Positions 1 to 5,673 of a DNA stretch of 6,317 nucleotides are shown here, piece by piece. Made by a program: the position numbers and the translations under genes. The DNA is taken from NCBI GenBank assembly GCA_030669265.1, contig DAOVDY010000046.1, forward strand, positions 1-6,317, read 5' to 3'. The DNA is from Desulfobacteraceae bacterium (lineage in GTDB: Bacteria; Desulfobacterota; DSM-4660; Desulfatiglandales; B25-G16). Numbering within the stretch: position 1 is the first letter of the stretch; each line of letters opens with the position of its first letter. The notes below the pieces were generated by a model. That model did not search any database. It saw only the letters and a program-made list of their open reading frames with translations, and was not told the DNA's origin.

Positions 1-219
1 ATCATCGCCATCTGGATTTTACTTTTAAAGCTAATTCTTGGACCTGCTGCCGCGGCGATAGCGGCGGCAAAACTCCCTGCTGATGTAAACATCCTTATCA
101 TTTACCTTAACCTCTGTATCGTCGCTCCAGCCCTGATCGCACACAATGCCTTCTGGCTGAGATGCCCATTAACATTACCCACTCCACCAGGGACGCCACC
201 GCCCGATCAAACTGCTTAA
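1..219 (+). CDS. C-terminal fragment of a probable polytopic membrane transporter (5' end outside window)
   Basis: The first reading frame is open from base 1 to a TAA at 217-219, giving 72 residues with no start inside the window, so only the C-terminus is seen. Residues about 1-23 (from IIAIWILLLKLILG through an Ala-rich run) and about 29-51 (VNILIIYLNLCIVAPALIAH) are hydrophobic and look like two transmembrane helices separated by a short loop with KLPAD. They are followed by FWLR and a proline-rich tail, PTPPGTPPPDQTA. This pattern is typical of the end of a secondary transporter or TRAP-type permease, but I do not recognise the family and assign no substrate. The other two forward frames are interrupted by stops within about 90 bases. 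The proline-rich end is unusual and might mean that the original C-terminus was altered. The next gene starts 286 nt downstream, past several hairpins, so this gene is probably a separate transcription unit. Confidence 0.5.
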   Translation: MIAIWILLLKLILGPAAAAIAAAKLPADVNILIIYLNLCIVAPALIAHNAFWLRCPLTLPTPPGTPPPDQTA

Positions 220-261
220 AGAGTGAGTGATGGGGGGGAACATCTCCAGGGACTTAGCTAC

Positions 262-309
262 AGAGGGCAAGGGGGAGGGATTTAATTGATTTCCTCCCCC
301 TGACCCTTT
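262..309. repeat. Long hairpin-forming inverted repeat, possible terminator
   Basis: Bases 270-278 (AGGGGGAGG) pair perfectly with 293-301 (CCTCCCCCT). The stem continues inward with a G-U and an A-U pair (279-280 with 291-292), leaving a 10-nt AT-rich loop. Beyond a 2x2 internal loop, AGGG at 264-267 pairs with CCCT at 304-307. A run of four T follows (307-310). The GC-rich stem with a short T tract could act as an intrinsic terminator for the upstream membrane gene, although it begins about 45 nt past that stop codon and the T tract is short. A dispersed REP-like element is an alternative. Pairing was read by eye; no folding energy was computed. Confidence 0.55.
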
Positions 310-353
310 TGGCTTGTTGGTATATTTTGCAGGGCTGGCGGGAGGGATAAGGC

Positions 354-390
354 AAGGGAGTAACAATCAATCACCCTGCTTTATTCCCTT
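354..390. repeat. Second inverted repeat, 10-bp stem with 17-nt loop
   Basis: AAGGGAGTAA at 354-363 pairs with TTATTCCCTT at 381-390, all Watson-Crick except one G-U. It is followed by ATTTTAT. It may be another weak terminator or part of a palindromic intergenic repeat together with its two neighbours. Confidence 0.4.
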
Positions 391-398
391 ATTTTATC

Positions 399-418
399 TC
401 TCTCTCCAAGGAGAGGGA
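399..418. repeat. Third, nearly continuous palindrome of CT/GA type
   Basis: A dyad centred between 408 and 409 pairs TCTCTCTCC-like bases at 399-407 with GGAGAGGGA-type bases at 410-418. It has nine pairs, including one G-U. In a hairpin the innermost pair would have to open to leave a four-base loop. The sequence style resembles the short intergenic palindromes scattered in many proteobacterial genomes, but repetition elsewhere in this genome cannot be judged here. Confidence 0.4.
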
Positions 419-505
419 TCTTGAGGCCCTCCAAGCGGACGGGGCGCGAGAAAGGCTTAATAATAATTTAGCGTAACACTAGATAGAGAGGAGGAAGTTA
501 TTTTT

Positions 506-1906
506 ATGAAAGATATCAGAGATTTTATTGAACAGGCAGAAGCAGAGGGAATGCTTCAGCGGATCAAGGCAGAGGTTGATTGGGATCTGGAATTATCTCA
601 TATTGCAAAACTCAACGAGGAAAAAAAAGGTCCAGCCCTCCTTTTTGAGAATGTAAAGGATTATAATTCACCGGTGATTACCAGTGTCTGCACAACCACG
701 GAAAGGCTTTCGATCATCATGGGCATGCCAATAAATTCAACCTTGGTCGACCTTATGAGGCATTGGGTAGAAAAGGGAAAGACCAAGGTCCCCCCTAAAA
801 TAGTTGATACAGGCCCTTGCAAGGAAAATAAAATGATGGCTGAAGAGGTCGATCTTTTCAAGTTTCCTGTGCCCAAGTTTTTCCCCATGGATGGTGGACG
901 CTTTTTCGGAACAGCCCACTTCGTGGTCACTAAGGACCCGGAATCGGATTGGGTCAATGTGGGAACTTACAGACTGCAACTCCTAGATAAGAACACTTTA
1001 GGAACCCAGTTTATTAAGGGGAAGCACTCCGATATCATGCTGAAAAAATATCAGGCAATGGGGAAACCGATGCCGGTTGCCGTTGTTGTAGGCTGTGATC
1101 CACTCATGTTCCTCATGGGCGCAGCCCGGTTGTCTGCTTTTGAATCTGAATATGATCTTGCAGGCTCTATCCGTGGGGAGCCCATTGAAGTTGTTAAGTG
1201 CGAGACGAATGACCTAATTGTCCCGGCCACATCAGAAATAGTGGTGGAAGGAGAAGTGGATGCTGATAAGTTTATGGAAGAAGGTCCTTTTGGCGAATAC
1301 ACGGGCTACTATTCAGGGGTAGGCTCTGATCCCAGGAACTATATAAAGGTCAATTGTGTCACCCACCGGAACAACCCCATTTTTATGGCCACAACTGTGG
1401 GTCGGGCCGTTACAGATACACACATGACCATGGCCCTCACCTATGGCTCCACCCTGTGGCAGCAGCTTGTGGCCATGAAGATTCCCGGTATAAAGGCCAT
1501 CTACTGTCCGCCCGAGGGATCTGGAAGATTTTTGGCAATCATATCCATGAAACAGATGTATCCTGGACATGCCGACCAGGTGCTCACTGCAGCCATCTCA
1601 ACGGAGATGGGAGCCTATGGCCTCAAAACAGTTATTGTGGTGGATGAAGATATTGACCCCTGGGATATCCCGCGTGTCATGTATGCGCTGAGCTTCAGAT
1701 TCCAGCCCAACAGATCCCAGGTCATCAAACGGGGAAGATCTACGCCTTTAGACCCGTCTCTTCCTATAAATGCAAGGGAGATAACTGGCAGGTTGCTCTT
1801 AGATGCAACCATACCCTATGATTGGAAAGAAAAGCCTATACCCATAGAGCTTGATCCGGAAATTGTCAAGAAAGTGGAGGCAAGGTGGTCCGAGTTGGGG
1901 CTTTAG
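506..1906 (+). CDS. UbiD-family prenylated-FMN-dependent decarboxylase
   Basis: The 466-residue cytosolic protein has the full length expected for UbiD-type enzymes, which reversibly decarboxylate aromatic or alpha,beta-unsaturated acids with prenylated FMN, Mn/Mg and K. NVGTYRLQ (151-158) carries the conserved Arg156, and EGPFGE (259-264) gives Glu259 and Glu264. Together these correspond to the R-E-E triad of characterised family members such as Fdc1. Other family marks are VVDEDIDPWD (378-387), the YALSFRFQP segment (393-401), STPLDPSLP (412-420) and the C-terminal DATIPYDW (433-440). The ATG at 506 has a strong GAGGAGG 11 nt upstream, and the N-terminus MKDIRDFIEQ is typical. No UbiX prenyltransferase is in the window, so the cofactor must be made from elsewhere in the genome. 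Substrate specificity cannot be read from sequence. The presence of a ligase downstream suggests an aromatic or unsaturated carboxylic acid, either free or as CoA thioester, but the gap to that cluster is about 0.9 kb and includes a regulator. Confidence 0.93.
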   Translation: MKDIRDFIEQAEAEGMLQRIKAEVDWDLELSHIAKLNEEKKGPALLFENVKDYNSPVITSVCTTTERLSIIMGMPINSTLVDLMRHWVEKGKTKVPPKIVDTGPCKENKMMAEEVDLFKFPVPKFFPMDGGRFFGTAHFVVTKDPESDWVNVGTYRLQLLDKNTLGTQFIKGKHSDIMLKKYQAMGKPMPVAVVVGCDPLMFLMGAARLSAFESEYDLAGSIRGEPIEVVKCETNDLIVPATSEIVVEGEVDADKFMEEGPFGEYTGYYSGVGSDPRNYIKVNCVTHRNNPIFMATTVGRAVTDTHMTMALTYGSTLWQQLVAMKIPGIKAIYCPPEGSGRFLAIISMKQMYPGHADQVLTAAISTEMGAYGLKTVIVVDEDIDPWDIPRVMYALSFRFQPNRSQVIKRGRSTPLDPSLPINAREITGRLLLDATIPYDWKEKPIPIELDPEIVKKVEARWSELGL

Positions 1907-2033
1907 GATAAAAAACACCTTGATTGTTTAAAAATTTTCATTTTTTCGCTTCTTTCTACGATCCCCCGTGCCGAATATCCTTCACCTGTGTGGCGGAAAA
2001 AGAAGAGGACAGGGCTGAGATGCTCATTTCAAA

Positions 2034-2040
2034 AAGGAGT
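2034..2040 (+). promoter_or_regulatory. Ribosome binding site fixing the response-regulator start
   Basis: AAGGAGT lies 7 nt before the ATG at 2048. The in-frame ATG at 1988 has no such site and would add 20 residues (MWRKKKRTGLR...) foreign to receiver domains, so 2048 is preferred. Confidence 0.8.
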
Positions 2041-2047
2041 TGCTATT

Positions 2048-2587
2048 ATGTCAGACAGCAATTTATTGGAAGGCAAAAAAATCCTCGTTGTGGATGATGA
2101 ACCTGATATATTAGATGCATTGGAAGAACTACTATCAATGTGTGATGTTGTAAAAGCATCCACATTTGATCAGGCCAAAGGGTTTTTGGAATCCGAAAAT
2201 ATTGATATAGCAATTTTGGATATCATGGGCGTTGATGGCTATGGACTATTACACATTGCTAAACAGAGAAAAATAACAGCGGTCATGTTGACAGCCCATG
2301 CATTTAGTCCTGACAATCTCGTAAAATCTATCAAAGAAGGAGCCACTTCTTATTTACCTAAGGAAGAAATAACGAATATTGCAGTTTTTTTAAATGATAT
2401 ATTAGAAGCTCAGGAAAAAGGAAAGAATCCTTGGGAACCCTGGCAGAATAGGTTACCTTCCTCTTATTTTGAAAAGAGATGGGGCGCTGCATGGCAGGAT
2501 ACCAACAAGGAGTTTTGGGAGAGATTTAGGGCCAGCATTAGAGATAGGAAAAAAAATCGGCCCGAGAAAACTGATTCGTTCAAATAA
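2048..2587 (+). CDS. Orphan response regulator: receiver domain plus Trp-rich C-terminal tail
   Basis: The start at 2048 gives 179 residues. Residues about 10-122 form a CheY-like receiver with every key residue visible: the acidic pair Asp16-Asp17 (ILVVDDEPD), phosphoacceptor Asp58 (AILDIMG), Thr82 (MLTAH) and Lys105 (YLPKEE). It should therefore be phosphorylated by a histidine kinase, but none is encoded here. The remaining 55 or so residues are not a helix-turn-helix or any output domain I know. They are charged and aromatic, with five tryptophans between positions 129 and 157 (NPWEPW, RWGAAW, EFWERF), and end in a basic stretch, RDRKKNRPEK. The tail probably mediates protein contacts. 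Transcription control by direct DNA binding is unlikely from sequence, so its output is unknown. The gene sits 141 nt after the UbiD gene and 184 nt before the next gene, so it may be its own unit. Confidence is high for the receiver and low for role. Confidence 0.9.
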   Translation: MSDSNLLEGKKILVVDDEPDILDALEELLSMCDVVKASTFDQAKGFLESENIDIAILDIMGVDGYGLLHIAKQRKITAVMLTAHAFSPDNLVKSIKEGATSYLPKEEITNIAVFLNDILEAQEKGKNPWEPWQNRLPSSYFEKRWGAAWQDTNKEFWERFRASIRDRKKNRPEKTDSFK

Positions 2588-2771
2588 AATCGTATCTGCT
2601 CAAAGAATAAGCAGTTAGAAATCCACTAGATTTTGAGCAATTACATAAAATCCAATATGAATATACTATAAGGAATTATCCCACTGAAACTTGCGTTGAA
2701 CTTAGCCTATACAAACCAATTCAATTTGAGAGTGAAACTAATAGATAGTATTGCGATTGGTTCAAGGTAAG
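2588..2771. other. AT-rich intergenic region with inverted repeats
   Basis: This 184-nt stretch contains no gene. TGCTCAAA at 2597-2604 is repeated inverted as TTTGAGCA at 2632-2639, starting 9 nt after the regulator's stop codon. A competing smaller stem, CTGCT/AGCAG (2596-2600 with 2610-2614), uses the same left arm. Nearer the next gene, AACCAAT (2714-2720) matches ATTGGTT (2756-2762) in inverted orientation, just ahead of the weak ribosome binding site at 2764-2767. A promoter for the downstream cluster would be expected here. Confidence 0.5.
2633..2667 (+). promoter_or_regulatory. Tentative sigma70-like promoter for the downstream cluster
   Basis: TTGAGC (2633-2638) followed after 17 nt by TATGAA (2656-2661) is an acceptable but imperfect -35/-10 pair. 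The better -10 hexamer, TATACT (2662-2667), is 23 nt away from that -35, which is too far. The -35 candidate falls inside the right arm of the 8-bp inverted repeat, so a regulator binding there could block it. This was read by eye only. Confidence 0.25.
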
Positions 2772-3962
2772 ATGAAAAAATCGGTTGCTATAGTTGGTAC
2801 CCTGGATTCAAAGGGCGAGGAGCATCTATTCTTAAAAGAGGTTATTGAGTCAAAAGGGTATTTGACTATTACTATTGATGTTGGAACCACTGGTTTGTCT
2901 AAATTCCCACCGGATTTTTCTGTATCCAAATCAATAAATATTAAGGGTATGGAACGATCAAATATGGTTGAAGCCATTATCGAGAAGGCGAAAAAACTCA
3001 TACTTGATCTTTATCATCAAGGGAAAGTTGGGGCCATTATCTCTGCTGGTGGTGGAACAGGTACATTTGTAGGAACATCTATTATGAAGATTCTGCCATT
3101 AGAGGTTCCTAAAGTTATGGTTTCTACTGTGGTATCTCGGGACATGTCTCAGATAATAGGCACCAAAGATATCACTATAATGCATAGTGTTGTAGATATG
3201 CTCGGGTTGAACTCCATATCACGAATTATTTTAGCAAGAGCGGCAGGGGCTGTTTGCGGAATGATGTTAGCAAACAATAACAGGGGAAAAGAATTGCCAC
3301 GGGTAGCATTATCCCTGTTTGGTTTTATTACCCAGGCGGCTGAAAACATAAAGTCTATCCTGGAAGAAAATCATTTTGAGGTGATTCCTTTTCATGCAAA
3401 CGGTACAGGTGGAATGGCTATGGACGAGATGATGGGGGAGTCCTTTTTTGACGGTGTTTTGGATCTGGCTACCCATGAGCTGGTTGACGCAATGTTTGGT
3501 GGTTACTGTGGAGGAATTGGTCCTCAAAGGTTGCAAACACCTGTAGGTATCAATATACCAAGATTGGTGATACCAGGCGGACTTGACTCTGCTGTTCTTG
3601 AATTTGATTATAAAAATATCCCGGAAAAATATAAAGATAGAAAGATATTCTTCTACGATTTTAGGTCCGCGATCAGGCTTACTGTAGATGAATCAAGATC
3701 ATTGGCAAAGACAGTCGCCTATAAATTGAATCAAAGCCATAACCCGATAAAGGTCTTGATCCCTTTAAAGGGATGGTCTGAGGCTGACAGAGAAGGGGAT
3801 GTCTTGTTTGATGTGGAATCCAGCAATGCCTTCTCTAAGACATTACAGAAATTACTTAAATCAGATATTGAGGTCATTAAAGTTGACTACCATATTAATG
3901 AGAGGGCTTTTGCAGATGCAGCTGCTGATCTCATGATCAAGATGATAAAAGATCAGTGCTAA
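2772..3962 (+). CDS. Tm-1-like ATP-binding / UPF0261 family protein, copy 1
   Basis: The start at ATG 2772 gives 396 residues, and its N-terminus, MKKSVAIVGTLDSKGEE, matches the TLDTKG-type opening of the family. TTG codons at 2751 and 2757 would add residues without a better ribosome site; only a weak AAGGT (2764-2768) lies close upstream. Family landmarks are the glycine-rich SAGGGTGT (91-98), GTKDITIMHSVVDM (130-143), LARAAGAVCGM (154-164), FHANGTGG (207-214), IPGGLD (267-272) and HINERAF (374-380). The family is named after tomato Tm-1, whose N-terminal part binds ATP and inhibits a viral replication protein. The bacterial reaction is not established to my knowledge. The length covers the UPF0261 domain only; the TIM-barrel partner domain present in plant Tm-1 is absent. 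Compared with the family pattern I remember, the HNP..TLMRT segment is changed to YDFRSAIRLT (295-304). It is probably cytosolic and co-transcribed with the ligase 44 nt downstream. Confidence 0.88.
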   Translation: MKKSVAIVGTLDSKGEEHLFLKEVIESKGYLTITIDVGTTGLSKFPPDFSVSKSINIKGMERSNMVEAIIEKAKKLILDLYHQGKVGAIISAGGGTGTFVGTSIMKILPLEVPKVMVSTVVSRDMSQIIGTKDITIMHSVVDMLGLNSISRIILARAAGAVCGMMLANNNRGKELPRVALSLFGFITQAAENIKSILEENHFEVIPFHANGTGGMAMDEMMGESFFDGVLDLATHELVDAMFGGYCGGIGPQRLQTPVGINIPRLVIPGGLDSAVLEFDYKNIPEKYKDRKIFFYDFRSAIRLTVDESRSLAKTVAYKLNQSHNPIKVLIPLKGWSEADREGDVLFDVESSNAFSKTLQKLLKSDIEVIKVDYHINERAFADAAADLMIKMIKDQC

Positions 3963-3992
3963 TGTGAATTTTATTTCTTTAACATATCATGT

Positions 3993-3997
3993 GGAGG
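3993..3997 (+). promoter_or_regulatory. Ribosome binding site deciding the ligase start
   Basis: GGAGG lies 9 nt before the ATG at 4007. The in-frame ATG at 3989 is upstream of this site and would place the Shine-Dalgarno sequence within the coding region, so 4007 is the chosen start. Confidence 0.8.
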
Positions 3998-4006
3998 TAT
4001 CTAGAT

Positions 4007-5668
4007 ATGAAGCCAGTACGCTATGACTCGGAAGAAATACAGAGATACTTAAGAGAGGGGTATTGGGATAAAACCATTCTCCCTGATTATTGGGATAGAA
4101 ACGCCAGAAAATGGCCCAACAAAGAAGCTTTGGTAGATTCTCTCGGCAGTAGGCTCACTTGGGCAGAGGCCAAGCAAAACATAGATAGGATTGCTTTTGC
4201 CCTGATCAAAGATATCAAGTTGAATAGGGATGACAGTTTGATGATACAGTTACCTAACTGTATTGAGCAAGTTCTGGTGCGTCTTGCCTGCGAAAGGGCA
4301 GGGGTTTTATCTATTCCAGAAATGACAACCTTTCGTCAAACTGAATTAGCAGAAATTGCCGGACGGACAGGAGCGGTAGGTATTGTTATCCCTAAACAGT
4401 ATCGAAACTTTGACTACTACCAGATGGCAAAAGAACTCCAGGCCGATTTGCCACACCTGAAACATATTATTCTTGTTGGCGAAGATATTCCTCAGGACTG
4501 TATCTCTTTGAAGGACCTGATGGAGCATCCATACGAGCAGGAATATGATCCTATTGATTTGTTTGCCAGAAAATTAGATGCCATAGAAGAGATAGGGTTT
4601 CTGGTTACTACTACCGGCACGACAGGCCTCCCCAAGCTCATTGAACACAGGATCGCCGCCCGTGAAATCTGGACAGCAAAGGCTCACGTCAGGAATTGGC
4701 AACTTGGTCCTGATGATTGTGTCCTTGCCATTGCCCCGCTTGCAGGTGCACCAGGAGGTACGCCTGCCTATGTCACCGCCCCGGTAGGCGGAGCAAAGAT
4801 TGCATTGGAGTATCTGTATCGGGGAGAGGAAACCCTTAAATTTATGGAGCAGGAGAGGGTTACGGTTATTGCTATTGTGCCGACGCAGTTAGCAAGACTG
4901 CTGGAATTACCGCTGGACAGGTATGACCTGTCTTCCATGCGCTTTATCAAGACTGCTGGTGGCTATCTTCCACCGCCACTGGCCAAGGAGGCTGAAGACA
5001 GGTTTAATTGCCCAATACTAGGGACCTACGGTACCCAGGATACCGGATCAATATCCGGTGTGCCGATAACTGCATCTAAGGATCAACGATACACCACAGT
5101 CGGCAGATTGCATCCGGGAATCGAGATAAAAATATTGGACGATTCGGGGGATCCGGTGAAGCAGGGAGAGGTGGGGACCCTTTGGTTTAAAGGACCCGGT
5201 AACTCAATCGGTTATTTTAGAGACCTTGAAAAAACTATGACTGAGGCCTTCGATGAAAACGGATTTGCCACTCCCGGCGATCTGGTAACAGTTCTTGATG
5301 ATGGATATTTAAAGATAATGGGTAGAAAAAAGAACATCATCATCCGTGGAGGACAGAACATCTACCCCAAAGAGATCGAAGACTATATCCTGGCATACGG
5401 GAAGGTGACCAATGCCGCTGTCGTGCCTATGCCTGATCCGGATATGGGTGAACGGGCATGCGCCTTCGTCACTCTTAAAAAAGGAGAGCAATTTACCTTT
5501 AAGGAGATGGTTGATTATCTGAATAGCAAAAAAATTGCTCCATTCAAGCTTCCTGAAAGGCTGGAGGTGGTTGAGGCATTTCCCCTTGTTGGCGAAAGTG
5601 GGAAAATAGACAACAAAGCAATGGTAAAAATGATTACGGATAAACTCAAGGAAGAAGGCAAGATATAG
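4007..5668 (+). CDS. ANL-superfamily acyl/aryl-AMP (CoA) ligase, DhbE/EntE-like architecture
   Basis: The 553-residue protein should activate a carboxylic acid with ATP to an acyl-adenylate and pass it to CoA or another thiol. The phosphate-binding loop is TTTGTTGLPK (201-210). The A5 motif is YGTQDTG (341-347), with Asp345 where the family usually has Glu. The ribose-binding Asp is Asp425 in TPGDL. The hinge region and start of the C-terminal domain is GRKKNIIIRGGQNIYPKEIE (439-458), and the catalytic lysine is Lys533 in GESGKIDNK. The N-terminal REGYWDKTILPDYWDR resembles 2,3-dihydroxybenzoate-AMP ligases, but no siderophore synthetase or carrier protein is present. The HNYPLSSPG segment that lines the catechol pocket in DhbE/EntE appears here as LAGAPGGTP (245-253), so another substrate is likely. 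It lies between two UPF0261 genes, 44 nt after one and 5 nt before the other, which argues for one operon. The class is certain; the substrate and final acceptor are unknown. Confidence 0.9.
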   Translation: MKPVRYDSEEIQRYLREGYWDKTILPDYWDRNARKWPNKEALVDSLGSRLTWAEAKQNIDRIAFALIKDIKLNRDDSLMIQLPNCIEQVLVRLACERAGVLSIPEMTTFRQTELAEIAGRTGAVGIVIPKQYRNFDYYQMAKELQADLPHLKHIILVGEDIPQDCISLKDLMEHPYEQEYDPIDLFARKLDAIEEIGFLVTTTGTTGLPKLIEHRIAAREIWTAKAHVRNWQLGPDDCVLAIAPLAGAPGGTPAYVTAPVGGAKIALEYLYRGEETLKFMEQERVTVIAIVPTQLARLLELPLDRYDLSSMRFIKTAGGYLPPPLAKEAEDRFNCPILGTYGTQDTGSISGVPITASKDQRYTTVGRLHPGIEIKILDDSGDPVKQGEVGTLWFKGPGNSIGYFRDLEKTMTEAFDENGFATPGDLVTVLDDGYLKIMGRKKNIIIRGGQNIYPKEIEDYILAYGKVTNAAVVPMPDPDMGERACAFVTLKKGEQFTFKEMVDYLNSKKIAPFKLPERLEVVEAFPLVGESGKIDNKAMVKMITDKLKEEGKI

Positions 5669-5673
5669 CTATA

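Larger units (their letters stand above)
220..505. other. Intergenic region with a cluster of palindromes, no gene
   Basis: No credible coding frame was found on either strand. Purine-rich and pyrimidine-rich runs (for example seven consecutive G near 232-238 and GAGGAGG just before the next gene) alternate with three separate inverted repeats, each listed on its own. I could not pick out a convincing -35/-10 pair before the UbiD gene. The AT-rich stretch at 459-470 is the only plausible -10 area, and no -35 element sits at the right distance. The GAGGAGG at 488-494 lies 11 nt before the ATG at 506 and is a strong Shine-Dalgarno sequence. Confidence 0.6.

Noticed and set aside
317..331. Sigma54-like promoter (GG...TTGC)
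   Set aside because: Spacing between GG and GC is 8 nt rather than 10, and the TGGCAC part does not match.
175..366. 63-residue reverse-strand open frame in the intergenic region
   Set aside because: It runs across the palindromic G/C-rich tracts, has low-complexity Pro/Ser/Gly-rich composition and no ribosome binding site.
1354..1647. 97-codon + strand frame inside the UbiD gene
   Set aside because: It overlaps a conserved decarboxylase in another frame and its translation is His/Cys-rich without family resemblance.
661..1812. Several reverse-strand frames of 65-98 codons opposite the UbiD gene
   Set aside because: They are antisense shadows of a clearly conserved gene, with no ribosome sites or recognisable motifs.
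1907..1960. Possible terminator after the UbiD gene (A/T-rich stretch with T runs)
   Set aside because: Only very weak A-T stems (for example AAACA/TGTTT) precede the T runs; no GC-containing hairpin.
1988..2047. Upstream ATG extending the response regulator by 20 residues
   Set aside because: No Shine-Dalgarno sequence before 1988, while a good one precedes 2048.
4007..5668. Siderophore (enterobactin/bacillibactin) adenylation function
   Set aside because: No carrier, synthetase or isochorismate genes nearby, and the catechol-binding segment is not conserved.
506..5668. Assignment to a named phthalate or isophthalate pathway
   Set aside because: UbiD plus ligase fits in outline, but no diagnostic residues for those substrates can be read and the UPF0261 genes are not, to my knowledge, part of those pathways.
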